A stretch of DNA of 64,000 nucleotides from Archegozetes longisetosus (lineage: Eukaryota; Arthropoda; Arachnida; Sarcoptiformes; Trhypochthoniidae), in NCBI GenBank assembly GCA_018873245.2, contig JAEMBT020000009.1, positions 17,081,794 to 17,145,793 on the forward strand, in the 5' to 3' direction. Each line of letters opens with the position of its first letter. Position 1 is the stretch's first letter. The notes below the pieces were generated by a model. That model did not search any database. It saw only the letters and a program-made list of their open reading frames with translations, and was not told the origin of the DNA. Below are positions 59,183 through 64,000 of this stretch, in pieces. The position numbers and the translations under genes were made by a program.

Positions 59183-60392
59183 TAGAGATGAAAATTTTAG
59201 TCCGTTTAGTCTTAGTCTGAGGCTAAGACTAAGCATTCCTTTAGTCTTTAGCCTGAAGACTAAAACTAAAGACTAAACCTTAATTTAGTCCGACTAGTCC
59301 TTAGTCTCCATAATAAATTTCCATATTACAAATAAGCATTTCGTCAAGCAAAAATGTTTGCCTCTCAAAATACTCTTCTTGATATTATCACTAAGGCATT
59401 GCATTTTACATATACAGCTCATATTTACTCTTTACTTTTTAGGCCAATATTAGATATAAGGACTCATTTAGTAAATTTTATAAATACATATCTCAGGGGT
59501 TATTAAATATTTCACATATACAGTAAGTATTTCTTCAAATTCTACTCTTAGTTAGAGAAATCTTACAGAAATCCTCGGTTATATTTTAAATAAATTCAAA
59601 TGTTTTGAATAAAAACACTGGACTTGCCAAAATTAATGCAATTTGTGACAGTATAAATGGATACGAAGTTCAATACAATCTCGATTTATCTGCTGAAGAA
59701 ATAATATCGTTCAAATTTGCACCAGTAACTAGTTGTGAAGTTGAAAGTTCTTCCAAATATAAAAATATTGTTTGTGATAGTGGTTGTTGTTTACCGAGAA
59801 TAATCTTAAGTACTATTATATAGTCAATTGTAATGTTCAGTTCTTAAACCAAAATTGAGATAGAATTACGAAACAATAAATAAGTATTAACTAAATATTT
59901 GAAGGGGTTCCATGTCTTTACTTCCGTCTTTATTTCCAAAGCATTTGCAACAACTTTATACTCAAAATCTTCAATAAAACCTTTAAACAATTTTAAAATT
60001 ATCTTTTCACCTTTGAATTAAAGTAATTTTTATTTTAAAGGTTTACTGAATTCTACAGAATTGCGTCAAATTCTGTTTATTTAGAAGGAAAATTTTTCCC
60101 ATATTTGACAAAAGTCGTTTACAAAAAAAATGTTGATTATGATAAAAAGTGTAGTTATAAGCTTTTGGAATAAGTTGATTACAATGGTTAAATTTCATCC
60201 CTAAAGATTTAAGTTTTTTAGACTTATATAAGCCATTTAAACTTTGAAGGTCTTCCAAAGGGCTACTCAGAGACTAACCCCTTGACTTCGTATTATTGAA
60301 TGCAGACTAAGAGACTAAACTAAGACTAAGGGTTTTAGTCTGAGGCTAAGACTAAGGTATAATCTTAGTCTTAGTCTCAATTTTCATCTCTA
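59183..60392. mobile_element. hAT-type element with GACTAAGACTAA subterminal repeats
   Basis: Ends TAGAGATGAAAATTTTAGTC and, in reverse, TAGAGATGAAAATTGAGAC. Flanking octamers atttaaaa and ctttaaaa match at 7 of 8. Many TTAGTCTTAGTC/GACTAAGAC motifs lie near both ends (59200-59310, 60290-60380). Openings at 59605-59823 (+) and 60043-60258 (-) are unidentified; part of the interior recurs at 52930-53270. Confidence 0.8.
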
Positions 60393-60399
60393 CTTTAAA

Positions 60400-63300
60400 A
60401 CTATCGCTATTTACCATTTTGAAGTAAAACTAGCATGACTTTCCTTTCTTCATTCGAATTAAAATCTTAATTTAAAAGATTTCAAAATCCGCTTAAAACA
60501 AATAAGTTTACTTTCTTATTTTGTAGGTAAGATGCAGTAAATATTGTGTAATATCTCACAATTTCTTAAATTTGTCTGTAAAAATACAATTTTTTGTTAT
60601 TTCGTGAAAATTTTGATCATCTTTTTTATTAAATTTTTATTCCTTAAAATAAAATATTGAAGTATCGAATTTTTTGTATCCGTTAATTAAAATTTTCACA
60701 AAATTTGTTTTGAATATTTTCATCAGAAAATATAAATTAATTTTATGTTATGTTATACATGATTTAGTTTCTTCATATGAATAATAGGATTACGAAAGAT
60801 ATGCAAAGTATTTTTAACATAAAAGTAAACTTTCCTCATAATAGATAAGCGCATGCTCTATCGTAGGGTAAATGTAAAAAACTTAATAAAACTTTCAACC
60901 AAAATAAACATTAAATAAATAACGTTTTAAATATTTAACAAAGAGATCATTCTTCTTTGATTGAATTAACCAATAATAAGTCATTGAAAAAAGTTAAAAG
61001 TTTGTATATCGGAGATAAGTATTAATCTAATAGTCGCAAAAGATTATTTTCTATTATATAAAGTTTCGATAATCTATTATCAATTTAGTAGTACGTACTC
61101 AAATTTATTTGTTTCTAATTAAAAATTCATTTATAGATTCAATTGTTTCTGAGAGTTTATTAATATTGTGCAAATGATATGACAAACGTTGTTTCAATTA
61201 GACAGAACATATCTGAAAGACAAAACTTAAATTTGAATTTTAGTTCATTACTATTAATGAGGTCTTCAACTAATTCATGAGAAAAACAATTTTAATAGTT
61301 TAAAAGATTTGTTTGGCATTTGGCTATAATAGTTTAGCAATTTTAACAAGTTTAATACAAACAAACTCGTCTGATATAAATTTTTTACTTTGATGACAGA
61401 TTTTCAGAAAGTATTTAGCTATCAAAATATGTTTAGTATTTCTTATGTGGAGTAAAACTAATAAAAGATGGAAATGAAGTTTCTAAAACTAAGAATATTA
61501 TTTTCTCTGAGACTTCAACAGAGTTCAAGTTATCTGTGGCCTAATAGATAAGGGATTTATATTCCTTGAAGATTTACTGTATAAAAATTTAGAACACTTT
61601 AAAATTATCGGATTCCAAAATATACTGCATGTTACTGGTAGAGTTGTTTTAAAGCTGTATTTTCTTCATTTCTTCAAATAAAATTTTAAACTCTTGCGTA
61701 ACAGGCTATTACCACTAGGTACGGTTGCATATTGAGTCTGTCTCGATCCTTGACAAAAAGATATCGAATGAGAACCTAGGCAGATTTTTCGAAACATTAA
61801 AAGTAATTTTGTCGTTTTGATCATGATAACAAAGATTTGATCTTCGAATCTATGAATTTGCTCCGTTCACTCTATTAACCATCAATTATTGTATTTATTA
61901 TTGATTTTATATAAGTCGAAAAACGAGTAAACTTTGAATTTAGAAACTTTTATACAGCATTTATTATTAATAATTTAGCTTTTATCCTATTTCACAAATG
62001 ACTATTGATTTATTTATTTGTAGACTCAAAGAAAGCATGTTTTTGGTTCAATTCAAGAGATAGCATTACTTCATTTGTTATTACATAAAATGAAACTATA
62101 AAGACTTATAAATCTTAAGAGATTATGAATTTAAGAGAATCATTAAATTAGATGAAAGTGAAGGACATAATTCATGTTTGAAGATATTACTGTCATTTAA
62201 AAATCAATTGTTCAACAAAATTTGGAATAAAAATTTACAAAAACTAAAAATAAAACGTGTTTTACTCTTGAAAATGATATACTTTGAGATTCCTGTATTT
62301 TATTGAATCCTTAACTGAGACGTGAAGTTGATTTATATTCCATAAGATCTGGCAATCTAACTAGTAGGATGTAATAAATTCTGAAATTACCTGATTCAAA
62401 TAAAGATCATGATTTGTAAATCTCGTTACCAAACAAGTCAACATTACTTTAACTCTAATAACGATGTTATTTCGCATCAACAGTACTGAGTGAATATTTT
62501 ATAAATGCATTACCAGTACTGATTAAATCAAGAGGAAACATGAATCTGAGGCATTTGATTCAGTCCCTAATCATATATAATGTAAATCTGCACAAGTCTT
62601 TATATATTGAGCCCGGACTTTATGGATTTTCTATTACATTATATTTTATTCAGTATTCAGACGTCTCTTTTTGTTTTTTCTCTCACCAGTATTTATTTGA
62701 TTATAAGTGTAGAACTTCAGTCTAAAGTAGCCAGACGTTCTGGAAAAGAGCATTCCGGTACCTTCATTTGTACCGGAAGCGAATGCTAGACTGTTTTTAA
62801 TCAATACCAATGTAAAAATGAGTTCTTCCAGATTTTAGGCAGAGTCTGAGAAGATGATGTTTAAGACAATCAATTTTTTTCTAGTAAAAACTATTAACTA
62901 AAATTTAAATACTATAAGTCTTCTAATTTTATTAAAATTTTGTCAGAATTTTTGAAATAAATTCATATAAAAGCTAAATCTTGGTAGATTAGTATATCCT
63001 GCAATTTTGAAAGATTTTCCATTTTAGCCGCTTTACCTGATCTCCAAGAATTTCCCTGCCGGATTTAGTTAAAGGTAATCTGGCGACCGCAATCATATGA
63101 TAGTTAGATTCATAAATAAAGTAACTTTGGACAGGATTGCGAAGAAATTTGTCGGATAATCAATTCATGTATTTAAAACAATTTCTAATATTTTAATTAA
63201 TTTTAAGTAAAATTATAATATTCTATTTGTTATGATCATGAGACTATTAGCTCCTCTAATAACATGTGTGAATGAATTGAATAATCGTTAGAGTTCATGT

Positions 63301-64000
63301 AAAATCTGCACAAAATGCCTAACCGGTAACTGGTGGTATAGATGTAGAAAAGTTATTTAATTTGACGTTTCGCGTAAAACCCAGTAAATCCTGTCCGAAA
63401 GTTCAATTTGTTTTGTCATGTGATAGAGATACTGTAACAATTAATCCATATTGATTTTCAAGTTTGTCTTTATCTAATGTTGTAATAAAATCAATTAATT
63501 CAACGTCATAATTGAGAGATATTATAATTTCTATGAAGTAAATGCATTGATAATAACTAAAAAAATATTATAGCATTGAGTAACTGCTTGAAACTTAAGC
63601 AGTTCTCGAGCTTTAATAGAATGAGGAATAGATTTTATAATAAATAAATTAAGAGATAAATCATTGTTTTTTGAGTATAATGTAAGGGTCATCATTAAAC
63701 ATATAAAGACATTTAATCTTTTGTAATGTCACGATTCGTGAGAAGAATACTTTAAACTAATTTTCAAACATGCTGAGAATGAGTCATAGATCTTATTGAA
63801 AGCTTGTTACTGCTTTTTCACACGAAGAGCCTTGCCATTAAAGCTCATAGACTGCCCATCAATGCTCGAACTAAAAGCGTTACCAATAATATTGGTATAT
63901 ATATTGGTATGTCTTTGACTCTCTCGGAATCTCTCTCAAAACAAATTTCTTGAAATTTCTTTACAAAAACAATTCTTTAAAAGTTCTTTCTTTCTCTCTC
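60400..64000. other. No gene seen
   Basis: 3.6 kb of AT-rich DNA without a supported gene or transposon end. A short GC-rich hairpin lies at 62749-62787, and a TC-rich run begins at the window edge (about 63986-64000). Confidence 0.45.
62749..62787. repeat. Short hairpin
   Basis: TTCCGGTAC pairs with GTACCGGAA across an 8-nt loop, and the outer AGCATT pairs with AATGCT with a small bulge. Function unknown. Confidence 0.5.

Overview
This is a strongly AT-rich (roughly 70% by eye), gene-poor eukaryotic window. It has spliceosomal introns, no bacterial-type operons, and a dense load of cut-and-paste DNA transposons. The contents point to an arthropod: a neuropeptide GPCR of the RYamide/NPY-like receptor type, an animal-type GH45 cellulase, a TCAGT initiator with a TATA box, and mariner, hAT, Merlin, pogo and DUF4817-type transposons. 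A GH45 cellulase is compatible with a springtail, a plant-feeding beetle or another soil/plant-associated arthropod. The exact lineage cannot be fixed from the sequence.

Two host genes are supported, both on the minus strand. (1) 731-1544: a two-exon, secreted GH45 endoglucanase with its own TATA/initiator about 55-80 nt upstream. Its signal peptide and mature enzyme lie in different frames, a single-nucleotide break. (2) 31565-46389: a neuropeptide receptor in at least six exons, assembled here from phase-compatible splice sites. It includes a 29-nt microexon inside TM7 and a first intron of 10.5 kb packed with transposons.

The rest is mostly mobile DNA. Region by region: 1.7-9.6 kb has a MITE, a decayed hAT (2346-5488) carrying a nested MITE, a pogo element, a nested set of foldbacks (6365-8353) with a DUF4817/mariner-type insertion, and a hAT MITE with a perfect 8-bp target duplication. 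10-22 kb has small TIR and foldback elements, a deleted mariner-type element, hAT MITEs, a ~880-bp hairpin with tRNA-like B boxes, and a pogo-like MITE. 24-31.5 kb has a TIR element with an unidentified coding remnant, a mariner relic, a hAT relic and a second copy of the 7.8-kb MITE. 31.5-46.4 kb is the receptor, whose introns hold a decayed arthropod transposase, a piggyBac-type MITE inside a foldback, and a Tc1-like element inside a GTAC-flanked MITE. 46.8-49.8 kb has a nearly complete hAT and a mariner relic. 50.9-52.0 kb has two abutting elements flanked by GTAC. 53.8-55.0 kb is a Merlin element with long TIRs. 57.7-60.4 kb has two more hAT derivatives. The last 3.6 kb shows no gene.

No operon-like or new multi-gene system was found. 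The most unusual signals are the GTAC-flanked elements, the hairpins, the receptor's exon structure with its altered DRY motif, and the frame break in the cellulase.
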